Source of the DNA: Microplitis mediator
Taxonomy: Eukaryota; Arthropoda; Insecta; Hymenoptera; Braconidae
NCBI RefSeq assembly: GCF_029852145.1
Contig: NC_079969.1
Coordinates: 26,900,459-26,964,458, forward strand
Reading direction: 5' to 3'
DNA: 64,000 bases
Below are positions 44,087 through 55,218 of the stretch, one piece after another. Under the pieces are notes generated by a model, which ran no database searches, had not been told where the DNA came from, and saw only the letters and a program-made list of their open reading frames with translations. Numbering within the stretch: the stretch's first letter is position 1; every line of letters begins with the position of its first letter. The position numbers and the translations under genes are program-made.

Positions 44087-45901
44087 ATGGCTTCTGGTAT
44101 ATTGAGAACTCCTAGAATAATAAATGTACAGCCAACAAAAAAACACACTGCCAGTTTATTTATTTTCCATGGCTCTGGTAATTACTTAATTCAATGATTT
44201 TTTTTTTTTTTTTATTATATATATTTATTTTGTTAATACCAATAAATTATTTTATTTTTTTTTAGGAAGTACTGGGAAGGATATGAAGGAGTGGATAGAC
44301 ATATTGACTAGGGACGAATTTAAATTTCCTCATATTAAAATTATTTACCCAACCGCACCAGCTGCACCTTACACACCATTAGGGGGAATGGTGATAATTT
44401 ATTATTATCATTATTAATAATATAAAATAAAAATAGGAATTGGTTCAATTGAATTTATTTTTAGCTGAGTAATGTCTGGTTCGATCGTAATCAAGTGAAT
44501 ATTAAAGCGCCCGAAAATAAAGAATCAATTGATGCGATAGCTAAAGCAACATCAGAACTGATAAATGATGAAATAAAAAACGGTATCCCGGAGAGCAGGA
44601 TTGTCGTGAGCGGATTTTCGATGGGTGGTGCCTTGGCGATGTACATGGCGTATAATTACCGACCATCGCTGGCTGGTTGTGTTGCTATGTCATCATTTCT
44701 TAATGAAAATTCACTAGTCTACGAGGTATTTTTGACTTGGTGACCCGAGTAGCACAATTGGCTGTGACATCTATAGAATAGAGAAATATGATCCTGGAGT
44801 TAGAAGACAATTAGCAATTTTTGATTTTTTTTTCAACAGATAAATTTGAAAAAAAAATAAACTGAAAATATGCACATGTAGAAAATTAAAAAAACTATGA
44901 GTGCATTTTTCGAAATTTTTTTTATTTTATAGTTTGTCGTTTTTAAGAAAAACCAAAAATTATTAGACGTCGATTAACTTCAGGATCATGACAGAAGTTG
45001 AGGCTGTTTTTTTATGATCCTGAAGTTAGCAGACAATTAAAAATTTTTTGATTTTTTTTTGAACAATTAAATTTGAAGAAGAAAAAAAATTAAAAATATG
45101 CACATGTAGAAAATTTTAAAAACTATAGGTGCGATTTTTTAGTTTTTTATTTTCTTCAAATTTAATTGTTCAAAAAAAAATCAAAAAATTTTTAGATGTC
45201 TACTAACTTCAGAATCATGTTTTTTTGACATTGATCAGAAATTTTGTCTGTATTAAAAGACTTGACACAAGTGACGACAAAAAGTAAATTATTAATAAGT
45301 CATCTAAAGAATTTTTTAACTGCAATGATTTTTTGTAAGACGGGAAAAAGAAGACAAATTTCCTGTGAGTCCGACACAGAAAAGAAAATTTCTTGGCACA
45401 AGAAAAATTTTTCATTACGAAGTGAAAATAAAAATTTTCCTTTTTAATTTATAATGAAAATTTTTCTTGGGGCGGGAAAAATTTTTTGCACCAAGAAATC
45501 ATTTTTTTCTGGGCAGGATCAACATCTGTATGTCTTATTTACATAAAAAAAATGGCTTTGAAACAATAAAAAAAATTTATTGACCTTTTAAAAGACATCT
45601 TAGTCTCTGTGCTACTTGGGAACTTAGTAATCCATTTACCAGATGATTAATTAATTAATAAATTTATTTATTTATTTTACAGGCTTTGAAAAATAATATC
45701 AAAACACCTCCGCTGTTACAATTTCATGGACAGGATGATTCACTTGTGCCTTTTTCATGGGGAGAAAAAACTCATAATAATTTAAAAAAATTAAATGTCA
45801 ATTGTAAATTAATACCAGTACCTAATATTGAACACGAAATAGTTAAGTCTGAAATAGAACAATTTAAAGAATGGATTTTAAAAATTATTCCTGATGTATA
45901 A
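44087..45901 (+). CDS. LYPLAL1: Acyl-protein thioesterase / lysophospholipase-like hydrolase, 4 exons
   Basis: Alpha/beta hydrolase of the APT/LYPLA family; members remove palmitate or other acyl groups from proteins or lysolipids in the cytosol. The exons are 44087-44177, 44266-44390, 44465-44725 and 45683-45901, giving 231 aa, the usual family length. The oxyanion region FIFHGSGSTGKDM is followed by YPTAPAAPYTPLGG. The nucleophile elbow is GFSMGGALA (Ser124), with Asp178 in GQDDSLVP and His210 in NIEHE completing the triad. FHGSGSTG and the short length favour LYPLAL1 over LYPLA1/2, though this is not certain. Intron 3 carries two family A elements and a family F element. Confidence 0.9.
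44788..44989. mobile_element. MITE family A copy 17
   Basis: In intron 3 of the thioesterase gene; ends ATGATCCTGGAGTTAG and TTAACTTCAGGATCAT. Confidence 0.8.
45014..45219. mobile_element. MITE family A copy 18
   Basis: Second family A element in the same intron, only 24 bp from copy 17. Confidence 0.8.
45373..45515. mobile_element. Palindromic repeat, family F, copy 2
   Basis: ACACAGAAAAGAAAATTTCT at the left and AGAAATCATTTTTTTCTG at the right. Same intron as MITE copies 17 and 18. Confidence 0.65.
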
Positions 45902-48900
45902 TTTGTGATTAATTTTTTTCAAATATTTTTATTATTAAAATTAGTAATAAATATTTTTTAATTATTTTACAATCAATGTATAAATATTTTTAAAAAATCC
46001 CCCAATTGACACATAAATATTCGGCCCTAAAATTAATTTTTTAAATTTAAGATCGATAATAAATTTTTACAAGTTTTATAAAATATTTTTTTATCAATAA
46101 ATCTGGGGCATTTTATACGAGCACTTAAAGTTAAATAGAGCAAAGTGTCAATAATTGGTACCTTGTAAATAATAATTAAGTTCCCTACTCTACATATATT
46201 TTGTTCTCTGCATAAATGTCCGCATAATTAAAACAATCAATAGTCAAAATCTTATACAAATTTTATTCTTATAATTTTTGAATCCGCCTCGCCCTTGAAC
46301 CAAGAGAAGATTTAATTATTTTTAGAATAAATAAAAACTATTAATAGCAAAAATAAAAAATAACATCCAGCAAATCTTATTATTCATAACTAAAACCCAA
46401 ACTCGATTAATTAATAAATTTATTAAAATACTAATTTACGTAATGGCACCGAGCCTCTAAATATTTAGTAAATTTAAAATTAATTTATTTTAAAGTCCAT
46501 CCAACTTCACCGTGATCGTGACTTGAAATCCATCGCGTAAAACAATGACGTCATTCCTCTAGTAGACCTGCATATATATAAGAATATACATATATAATAA
46601 ACCAGCTCAAGTCCTTTTTAATCAATTTAATTTGAACTTTTGTCGTTCGCCAGGATGCCGATCAATCTGTGGCTGTTACTCCCATCCGTCTTTCCTCAGA
46701 TTTATGTCCTCGGAAAAATTAACGTTTTCCCAACAACGAGAGGTCACGCTAAAAAAAAAATCCACAGCCAGGGTACGACAGGGTAAAAGTAAGACGACCC
46801 CAGACAAAATTACGTAGTTGGCGTTGCGCATTGGCGCAGTTGGTCTACACCCCCGACACACATCCTCGTGGGGGCTCGTGCTCTACGTGGGGGCTATACC
46901 TTTCACTTTTTTATCTTTATCGCGCCCTCGCAGTCGACATTAGTTTTGATCTCGCATTATAAGACTCAATCCTTCGTCCAAGTGAAGTTTTCATTCATAA
47001 ATTTAACTTTCCGTACTTAGACTTCATACGTAAAATCAACTTTACTTTAAAATAAACAACTGTTTGTTCAAACAAGTTATGAAGCTCCAAAATATGATAT
47101 GTGATAAATTTAAATTCGCTTGTATCCGCGATTCCAAGTTACTCACTGGTATTTTCTTTGTACCGAGAGACTCAAACTACCGTAAACAATTTTGTATGTT
47201 ATGGTTTTAATTACTTTTATGTCAGTAATTTAATTTTTTTAGTGGAGAAAAATTATTTATTAATAAATAAAATATTTTTTAAATTAAACTTCATTAAATG
47301 TCAGTCTTAAAATAACTAAACAGTTAATACTGTACGTTTATCTTTTAAATTTATTCGTTGACGAGGAAAATCAATATAGAGTATGTGTTAAAAATGGATC
47401 AAATAAACTCAACTAACGCGCGGAATATTTTTAAATCGCTATAAATTTGTTAATATTATTATTATTGAATAGATAATCTGTGATATTTAAAAGTGAACAA
47501 AGTGATAAACGTAATATTTTATTGAGCAACTATAAATTTCTATTGTATTTTATTTAATTGTATTGAGTAATGATGTGATAAAAAATTACTTATTCCAGTT
47601 GAATTAACGGGACAATCTATTGCTTTTGTTACAAATTATAGATATTTTTAAATCTGGATATTTAACTCGCTATCAGTTTAACTGTTGGTTTTATTTATTT
47701 ATTGTAATAAATTACGGACGGTAATTAATTAATTTATTAATTAATGTTGTTTGTAGTCAGATGAATTACTGAGTGAAAAAAAATATTTTGAATGACTCGT
47801 CCGTCAAATAATTTTCAGTACCCTAAAATAAAGCGTAAGTTTTTATTAATTATTAATTAGCAATTTAATTAATTATCAAAAATATACGGAAATATTAAGT
47901 CAATAACTTTTGAATTTTTTTTAAAACGATAAGTTGTGGAAAAAAAAATATTTTAAAAAATTCCACCTGTAGTTTTTTTAATTTTCTACATGTGCATTTT
48001 TTTTTTTTTTTTTTTTTGTAATTTATTTGTTGAAAAAAAAAATCCAAAAATTTTTTAATTGTGTTTACTTCAGAATCATGAATTTTGCCGACGTCTAATA
48101 ATTTTTGAATTTTTTTTAAAACGATGTTATAGAAAAAAAAATATTTCAAAAAATTCTACCTGTAGTTTTTTAAATTTTCTACATGTGCATTTTTTTTTTT
48201 TTTTTTTTTTGTAATTTATTTGTTGAAAAAAAAAATCCAAAAATTTTTAATTGTGTTGACTTCAGAATCATGCATTTGGCCGACGTCTAATAATTTTTGA
48301 ATTTTTTTTAAAACGATAAGTTATAAAAAAAAAATATTTGAAAAAATTCCACCTGTAGTTTTTTAAATTTTCTACATGTGAATTTTTTTTTTTTGTCATT
48401 TATTTGTTGAAAAAAAAAATCAAAAAATTTCAAATTGTGTTTACTCCAGAATTATGAATTTGGCCGACGTCTAATAATTTTTGAATTTTTTTTAAAACGA
48501 TAAGTTATAAAAAAAAAATATTTCAAAAAATTCCACCTGTAGTTTTTTAAGTTTTCTACATGTGCATTTTTTTTTTTTTTTTTTTTGTAATTTATTTGTT
48601 GAAAAAAAAAATTCAAAACTTTTTAATTGTATTGACTTGAGGATGATTGAGATTTTAAATGAAATTTATTTAAATTAAAAAAAAAAATTGGAGGAATAAA
48701 AAATAAAACTTTCTCTGGTGGATTAACACCCATGTGATTTCAAAAGCAAACACAACATTCACATTCGCACATCGATTTAAAAAGTATGTGACACATGTGG
48801 AAAAGAAAGTGAAGGACTTTTGAAGCGTTGACCAGTGAAAATATCCGTTGAATAACAATTTATATGATAATTATTACGTAAAATTATTATGATGGCTTGT

Positions 48901-49011
48901 ATACAAGTCATTTTATTAAGTAACTCCTTAATTTATTTAAGGAAAAGATTTATAGAACCAAAGATTGAGTGGCGCAATAGCTAATGAATTTTTTTTTTAT
49001 TTAAAGGAGAA
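45902..49011. other. Long non-coding region upstream of the PPxY gene
   Basis: Includes a TATATATAAG box-like string at 46572-46582 followed by GC-richer sequence (46620-46960), possibly the promoter and first untranslated exon of the 49012 gene, whose ATG lies 5 bases after an acceptor. The rest is AT-rich plus the tandem block at 47895-48648. Confidence 0.4.
47895..48648. repeat. Four tandem ~188-bp units derived from MITE family A
   Basis: Units begin near 47895, 48081, 48272 and 48456. Each carries GACGTCTAATAATTTTTGAA and CTACATGTG(C/A)ATTTTTTT. They are directly adjacent with shared diverged joints (CAGAATCATGAATTTTGCCG), so the block spread by tandem duplication, not separate insertion. 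Confidence 0.8.
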
Positions 49012-51934
49012 ATGACCGGTGACACGGGATTTGGTCTTGGGGTCGGAGTGGCAAGTGGCTCAGGACTTGCTGCAGCACAACAAGGTCAGGGTGTTGCAGC
49101 CTTGCTGGTGATGCTGGCCGTTCTCTGCTTTATATTTGCGTACTGCTGCTGGGGCGCGCCTTTCTGCCGATCTCTCTGTCGCAGGCACTGCTGCTGTCGA
49201 CTGGAGGATCCGGAGCTTGACCCGCGGTTTGGTAACAGCGATCAAGCGATGGTTGCTACTCCGACAATTATTTTGTTACCTCACGGTAGAATGCTGGTTG
49301 TTGATGGAAATATTTTTAGTCAATTTCAAGCTGATACTACTGGTAAAATTTATTATTATTAACGCGGAGCAGATGACTGTCTATTTATTTAATCCCCTCA
49401 CAGTGAAATTCACCTCAAGGGGAGTTGATTTTTATTTTAAAACTCCGAATCGGAGTGAATGCGGATTTAAATAAAATCCGTGATCACTCCGAATTCACTC
49501 CCGATTTTTTACACTGTATTGTAATTATTATTATTATTATTGTAGCCGAAAAATTTCATAGTAAATCAAGTACTCTGACTACCATCCAATCAAGATTTGG
49601 ACTAGAACCAAAAATTTTATTAATCAATATGATACTGAAGTTAGCCGACGTTTAATAACTTTTGGATTTTCTTTGAGATGGTAAATTATAAAAAAAAAAA
49701 AATTTGAAAAAATTGCATCTGTAGTTTTTTAAATTTTCTACATGTGCATTTTTTTAGTTTTTGTTTTTTTTTGTAATTTATCTGTTGAAAAAAAAAATCC
49801 GAAAATTTTTAATTGTCTGCTAACTTCAGGATCATTAATCAATAGACAAATATTTTTCAAAAATTCGTTTAAAAAAAAACGCAATTTAATTTTTCTTTCT
49901 ATAAATTAACTCCGGAAAATTTAATTTTGAATTTTTAAAAAAATTTAATCTTTAGACTTTATAAAAATTAACGATACTGAAGTTAGCCGACGTTTAATAA
50001 CTTTAGGATTTTTTTTTAGATGTTAAATTATAATAAAAAAAAATTTGAAAAAATTGCACCTGTAGTTTTTTTAATTTTCTACATGTGGATTTTTTTAGTT
50101 TTTATTTTTTTGTAATTGATTTGTTGAAAAAAAAATCCGAAAATTGTCAGCTGTCTGCTAACTTCAGGATCATTAATCAATAGACAAAAATTTTTCAAAA
50201 ATTGGTATTAAAAAAAACCCAATTTAAATTTTCTTTCTATAAATTAACTCCGGAAAACTTAATTTTGAATTTTGAAAAAAATTTAATCTTTAGACTTTAT
50301 AAAAACTAACGATACTGAAGTTAGCCGACGTTTAATAACTTTAGGATTTTTTTTTAAATGATAAATTATAAAAAAAAATATTTGAAAAAATTGCACTTAT
50401 AATTTTTAAAATTTTCTATATGTGCATATTTTTAGTTTTTTTTTTTTTTTATAATTTATCGTTTGGAAAAAAATTCCAAAAATTATGAGATGTCCGTTAA
50501 CTTATGATCCTGAAGTTAGCAGACATTTAAAAATTTTTGAATTTTCGTTTTTCAATAAATCAACTGCAAAAAAATAATATAAAAATATGCAAATGTAGAA
50601 AATTTTAAAAACTACAGGTGCAATTTTTTCAAATAATTTTTTAAAATTTTTTATCGTCTAAAAAAAAATCCAAAAATTATTAGACGTCTGCTAACTTCAG
50701 TATCATGTTAACTTCAGGATCATAAAAATTACTTAGATTTTAATTAACTTTCGCTTACTGTCAATAGTCAATAATTTATCGCAGCTTAAAAATTACTTAA
50801 ATTTTTTTTTCAGGCCTAGACCTAGTGGAATTGGGTGAAAATGTCTTAAGAGCACAACGTAACTCTCGATACGTAAATCGTCATCATTTGTCGCACAATA
50901 GCCAAGGGAGTATGTTAGAAATGGACGCGGAAACTCCAAGTAAAGACAGCATTGGATCTGTCGGGTGTTTTCCACCGCCGACATATGAAAGTATTTACGG
51001 TAAAGAGGAAGGCGATATGCCGCCATCATACTCAGACATTATTTTACACAGGTATTTTAAAATAATCCAAAACAAAACCAACATCTTCCATAATATAAAT
51101 CCTACTACATAAAAAAAATTTTAAACTGCCCACAGATTTGCGAATCTCCCTTACGAAATAGATTTGCAAGATTACTGCAACGACAAAGAAGAAATAGAAA
51201 TGCGTAGTCTCGATAATTGCTCACATATCATAACGAATCCAATGAACACTGTGACTTATCATCCTTACGCAACGATAACGTCATTTTCAAGTCAAAATTA
51301 TTCCCGTAATCTTACGATAAATAATAATTCAAGGCACAATCAACCCGGGACAACGACCGACAGTTTTTACATTGAAAACGAACTAAATAATATTTACACG
51401 ATAAACAGTAACATAAATAATAACAATCAACAAAATGAAAACATAAATAATAATAGTAACCCGACCAATGATAGAAATTTTTACGTAATGACCAATGGAA
51501 ATCTCTATCGTCAAAACGCATCACGTGGATTTATTTCAAATGAAGAATTGCACAGACACTTCAGTGATACTAATAATTTAAGCAATTTAAGTGTCGCATT
51601 GTCCAGTGAGACTGTTGACACTCGAGCGCAGACTGCGATCGTTGATGTCAATGCTACTGAAAGGCGGGCTGCTGATGAAACCGCTAGTGGAGTAGACAAT
51701 TTAAATAATTCAAATTCTAACTCTAACTCTAACTCTAATTCTAATCCTAATCATAATTCAAATTCTAATCAAGTTGTCAATGTAATTAGTGATAACGTTA
51801 ATCCAAATGCACGCAATCATCCTGAGAATGGAGCTAGAGCTAATCAGAGACGTGATAGACACCGTGATATTGATATGGACGAAGAGAATAATAATTTTGT
51901 AACACTTGCTGATATTCGTGAAAGCCGCGTGTGA
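49012..51934 (+). CDS. Single-pass membrane protein with Cys-rich juxtamembrane and two PPxY motifs, 3 exons
   Basis: The exons are 49012-49342, 50814-51051 and 51136-51934, giving 455 aa. A short Gly/Ala-rich N-terminus without a signal peptide leads to a transmembrane helix (about 27-46, VAALLVMLAVLCFIFAYCCW). A cluster of cysteines follows (CRSLCRRHCCCR, 52-63), likely palmitoylated. The cytoplasmic part contains FPPPTYESIYG (PPTY 165-168) and DMPPSYSDIIL (PPSY 180-183), spaced like NEDD4-family WW-domain docking sites. The last exon encodes a low-complexity Asn-rich tail (NNNNQQNENINNNS) with an (NS)n run. The architecture suggests an ubiquitin-ligase adaptor or trafficking protein. I do not recognise a named orthologue. 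The start follows an acceptor (TTTAAAG), so the 5' UTR is spliced. Confidence 0.82.
49363..49517. mobile_element. Family D repeat, truncated
   Basis: Only the right end (ACTCCCGATTTTTTACACTG) is complete. It lies in intron 1 of the PPxY gene. Confidence 0.65.
49629..49835. mobile_element. MITE family A copy 20, with 8-bp target duplication
   Basis: The octamer taatcaat flanks it at 49621-49628 and 49836-49843. Intron 1 of the PPxY gene. Confidence 0.92.
49836..50500. repeat. Tandem duplication of ~335 bp including MITE A
   Basis: The block starting CATTAATCAATAGACAAA, with ATAAATTAACTCCGGAAAA and then a family A element, is present twice (from about 49833 and from about 50171). Confidence 0.8.
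49971..50173. mobile_element. MITE family A copy 21
   Basis: Inside the first unit of the local ~335-bp tandem duplication. Confidence 0.8.
50309..50723. mobile_element. MITE family A copy 22, interrupted by copy 23
   Basis: The body is 50309-50503 and its right tip (CAGGATCAT) is at 50715-50723, displaced by the nested copy. Confidence 0.88.
50504..50706. mobile_element. MITE family A copy 23, nested, with 8-bp target duplication
   Basis: 203 bp. Starts ATGATCCTGAAGTTAGCAGA and ends TCTGCTAACTTCAGTATCAT. The octamer gttaactt, part of the host MITE terminus, is repeated at 50496-50503 and 50707-50714. This is the clearest reference copy of the family. Confidence 0.95.
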
Positions 51935-51984
51935 TTTGTAATTATAAACTGTAATAAATAATAATAATAATTGTAATGTATGAT

Positions 51985-51990
51985 AATAAA
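51985..51990 (+). terminator. Polyadenylation signal of the PPxY gene
   Basis: AATAAA 51 bases after the stop codon. Confidence 0.6.
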
Positions 51991-52035
51991 TATTGCTTTT
52001 GATAGCAGCACTCTGTAATATTTTCGAAGCCTTTT

Positions 52036-52651
52036 GTACCTTAGATCGGAAAAAAATGTTAAGTAAAAACTCTACTGGATCTACCCTGATAGAAAAGTTG
52101 GCGTCAAACTAACAGCCGCAATTAGACGTTAAGTTGGTAATCCATAAGTTGACGGAAAGTTGCTTTCAATTTTCTCAGAAACCTGCTTTCGAAGGGCAGC
52201 TTTTCCCTGGCGTAAACTTTTTCAAAAAGTTGGCGGCAACTTGTAGCCAAGTTGGTCGCAAACTTTTTGACGAGCAACTCGTGCTATCAGAGTAGATTTC
52301 TTAAATTTTTCCCATGAGTCCTAGTATGTCAGCCGAAAATTACATGATAATGAAGTTAGCCGACGTCTAATAATTTTTGGATTTTCGTTTAGATGGTAAA
52401 TTATAAAAAAAAAAAAAAATTGGAAAAATTGCACCTGTAGTTTTTTAAATTTTCTACATGTGCATTTTTTTAGTTTTTATTTTTTTGTAATTGATTTGTT
52501 GAAAAAAAAATCCTAAAATTTTTAATTGTCTGCTAACTTCAGGATCATGAAAATTACAGCTGCCCCAATTACCCCTAAGTTACCTTTCAGCAGAAAAATT
52601 GCTAATTTTTTTTCATTTTTGTTGCGTGAAAAACGTTACGATCCTCAGGTA
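52036..52651. mobile_element. Family C repeat, copy 3, with two nested elements
   Basis: Family C ends at about 52036 and 52651. Inside are a palindromic piece with CTGATAG/CTATCAG ends (about 52085-52283) and a family A element (52344-52549). Confidence 0.7.
52344..52549. mobile_element. MITE family A copy 24, with 8-bp target duplication
   Basis: The octamer aaaattac flanks it at 52336-52343 and 52550-52557, so its insertion into the family C element is dated as later. Confidence 0.92.
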
Positions 52652-52764
52652 AATCCTCAAGTGTATGATAATTAAATATTAAGTTTAGAGATTAATTTTT
52701 TTGGTAAATAATTAAAATAAATTTTATTATAAATAAGTCATTAAATATTTACATGCGCTGGCGA

Positions 52765-53407
52765 TTAAGTCGTTATACTTTTGGTACCACCCATAAGATG
52801 GTCTAAAAATGAATTTTTGTCAATACTCTCGAGGACTTTTTCTTGCTTACGCATCAGTGGACCAGCATCTTCTAGCTTTTGTTCTATTTCCATTTGCTGT
52901 TTGTACACGATATTAAATAACTGGACTACGCCTCTGTAAAATTATTTATTTTAATAATTAGGCGCTCATTAATTTAGTAATTTAAATAAATATCAATAAT
53001 TACTTGGTGGCGATCTTCTGCAAAGTCCTTTCGCGCCCGCGACTTAGCACTGATGGCTTAACTCTGAGGGAAAGATGTTTAGATTTTTTTTCTTTCTTTT
53101 CTGGATCTTCTATAGATTTTTTTACTTCGCTTTTGTCGTCAGTCTTAGCATCGGCACCAGCATCAGCCTCGGTCGCAGATTCTTTTGGTTTTATCTCGTT
53201 TAGTTTTTTTGCACGTGACAGCACCAGAGTTTTCTTCTTCTTGGGTTTGTTTGTTTTTAATATTTTACGGAAGACATCAGCCAAGGCTGGATTTCCGTTG
53301 AATTTTGAACCTGCCTCCTTTGATTCTGTCTCACTGTCACCCATTTCAGAATCTTCACGCTCGCTGTCATCGGAGGAATTTTCTGGGCTCATTTCTTCAA
53401 CGCTCAT
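52765..53407 (-). CDS. RRP15: RRP15-like ribosomal RNA processing protein, 2 exons
   Basis: Nucleolar factor for 60S (pre-27S rRNA) maturation. The exons, in transcript order, are 53407-53004 and 52933-52765, giving 190 aa. The acidic Ser/Glu-rich N-terminus (SPENSSDDSEREDSEMGDSE) precedes the family core: NPALADVFRKILKTNKPKKK, LSRAKK, a lysine-rich charged stretch, and RERTLQKIATKGVVQLFNIV split by the intron. The C-terminus is LMRKQEKVLESIDKNSFLDH. The family block KIATKGVVQLFN makes the call secure. Confidence 0.92.
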
Positions 53408-53532
53408 TTTTGGATCTTTGAATAAATTTTTTTATTAATTAATATTTATATTTTATTAATTACTGGGCTGTATAAATTATATAAATATATAAAATTAGAT
53501 GATGCTAAAAGTAGCTGACTTTTGACAATTTT

Positions 53533-53717
53533 ATGATCCTGAAATTGAAAGACAATCAAAAAATTTTTGTATTTTTATTTCAACAAATCAATTAATAAAA
53601 AAACTAAAAATATAGACGTTTAGAAAATTCAAAAAACTATAGGTGCAATTTTTTTATAATTTATCGTTTTGAAAAATAACAAAAAAATCATTAAACGTCA
53701 GTTAATTTCAGTATCAT
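53533..53717. mobile_element. MITE family A copy 25 (diverged)
   Basis: Eroded copy (ATGATCCTGAAATTGAAAGA to CAGTATCAT), directly next to a family B element. Confidence 0.7.
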
Positions 53718-53721
53718 TTTT

Positions 53722-53855
53722 ATGAGTGTGAATGTAGCAGACAGACAAATTTAAAATTATTAATAAGTAGAATAAATAATTAATAAAATAAAATTTTTAA
53801 AAAATGCGCATTTAAAAAATTTTGAATTCGTCTGATGTCTGGTACATCCACTCAT
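53722..53855. mobile_element. MITE family B, internally deleted
   Basis: Ends ATGAGTGTGAATGTAGCAGA and ATCCACTCAT; only about 134 bp. Confidence 0.7.
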
Positions 53856-54318
53856 AAAATTTTAGTGTTTTTAATTACCAAGTTGTCAGACAAATTTTAA
53901 AAAAATATACACCAGATAATTTTTGAAAATTATTTCCGCGCATTTTTTTAAATTTTTGCCTGTCAGTATTTAATTTGTTTATTGAAAACGAATAAATTTT
54001 TTTACTGCTGCTTTCAGGATCATAAAATTAGAGGTTATTTAAATTTATAACAATTAAATTTCTAAGTTGTAATACTTACAGTAAAATTATTTGAATTTTT
54101 AATTTAACTAATTATTTTTAAATCAAATTTATAATTTAAAAAACGATATATTATTTTTAATTGCAAAGTATAATGACAACCACGTGAGTGATGAAAGTAA
54201 ATAAACTAATTTATATTTCAGGTTAAGTCAACAGTCAACAAGTAATAATATTTCTTTATGGTGGCGCGAGTTTACAATTTTAAAATCCCTCCCCCCTCCA
54301 GACAAATTTCAAATTATA

Positions 54319-54434
54319 CCCAGGCGGCACAAAAAAAAATTGTTAACTTTATGTTAACAATTAGTTACACTATACAAAATTGTTGCCTTAAATTTAACAA
54401 AAAGTCAACAATTTTTTTTTGTGCCGCCTGGGTA
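54319..54434. mobile_element. Palindromic element with CCAGGCGGCACA ends
   Basis: TACCCAGGCGGCACAAAAAA at the left and TTTTTTGTGCCGCCTGGGTA at the right, with inner TTGTTAAC/GTCAACAA arms. The GC-rich tips are distinct from all other families here. Confidence 0.8.
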
Positions 54435-55218
54435 AATAAAGAGAGTAAATAATCAAAAAAATGTTGGAAAATCCAAAAATGCACACCTCAATCACTCATT
54501 TTATTTTTAATCATTACTTTTATTTTATAATTAATTTTACAATCGAAACTGATTTACGTAAATCAAGTACTTGATAGAAAAAGTTTATAAGTAATTTACG
54601 AATTGATAGATTTGACAAATTAATCAATTCAGTAAAAACTCAGGCAAGTTTCTATCGAAGTCATCCCAAGTCCAATTCAAAGACATATTAAATTAATTTT
54701 ATAATTGATACTGATTTACTAGACGAAAAGTTTGAGTAAATTCATGATGAAAGTCATCTAAATTTATTATGAACGAAAATTTTTTTTACACGGGCATGAC
54801 ATCATGATTTTTGATAGACTTTTTATATAATTTCTATAGAATTCGTCGTAAGTAATAAAGTAAATCTGTATCATCGGGAATTTCTTCAATGGAAACCTGA
54901 ATATTTGGGATCTGGATCATCAATACATCGGGATCTATTTAATAAGCACTCGCTCAAATGCGCGGTAAAATTTTACGGATTTAATTCCGAGCAGATGGCG
55001 CCGTATCTTGACATATATTTGTAAACACTGACCACGTGAGACTGAAAGCTAAATAAAAATAAACCTACTAGGTTAATTTCACACTTATTTTCATAAAAAA
55101 ACATTAAAAACAAGTTAAATTACTCACTACAATAACTTTTGTCTCAACAGATTCAAAAAATAAATTACTTACTAATTTAAAAAGTAATATTGATTTTAAA
55201 AAACTAAATACCATCAAC

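Larger units (their letters stand above)
51935..52764. other. Convergent intergenic region between PPxY gene and RRP15
   Basis: 3' UTR of the PPxY gene (AATAAA at 51985), then a family C element with two nested insertions. Confidence 0.5.
53408..55218. other. Divergent intergenic region between RRP15 and the kelch cluster
   Basis: Holds family A (53533-53717), family B (53722-53855) and the 54319-54434 palindrome. The rest is AT-rich with no recognised gene. Confidence 0.5.

Noticed and set aside
46640..46960. Short open frames and a TGGCGCAGTTGGTCTA A-box-like string
   Set aside because: No tRNA fold or B box follows. More likely promoter or untranslated exon sequence of the 49012 gene.
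53004..53438. Plus-strand frame opposite RRP15
   Set aside because: Antisense of the Lys/Glu/Ser-rich RRP15 coding exon, which is identified by its family motifs.
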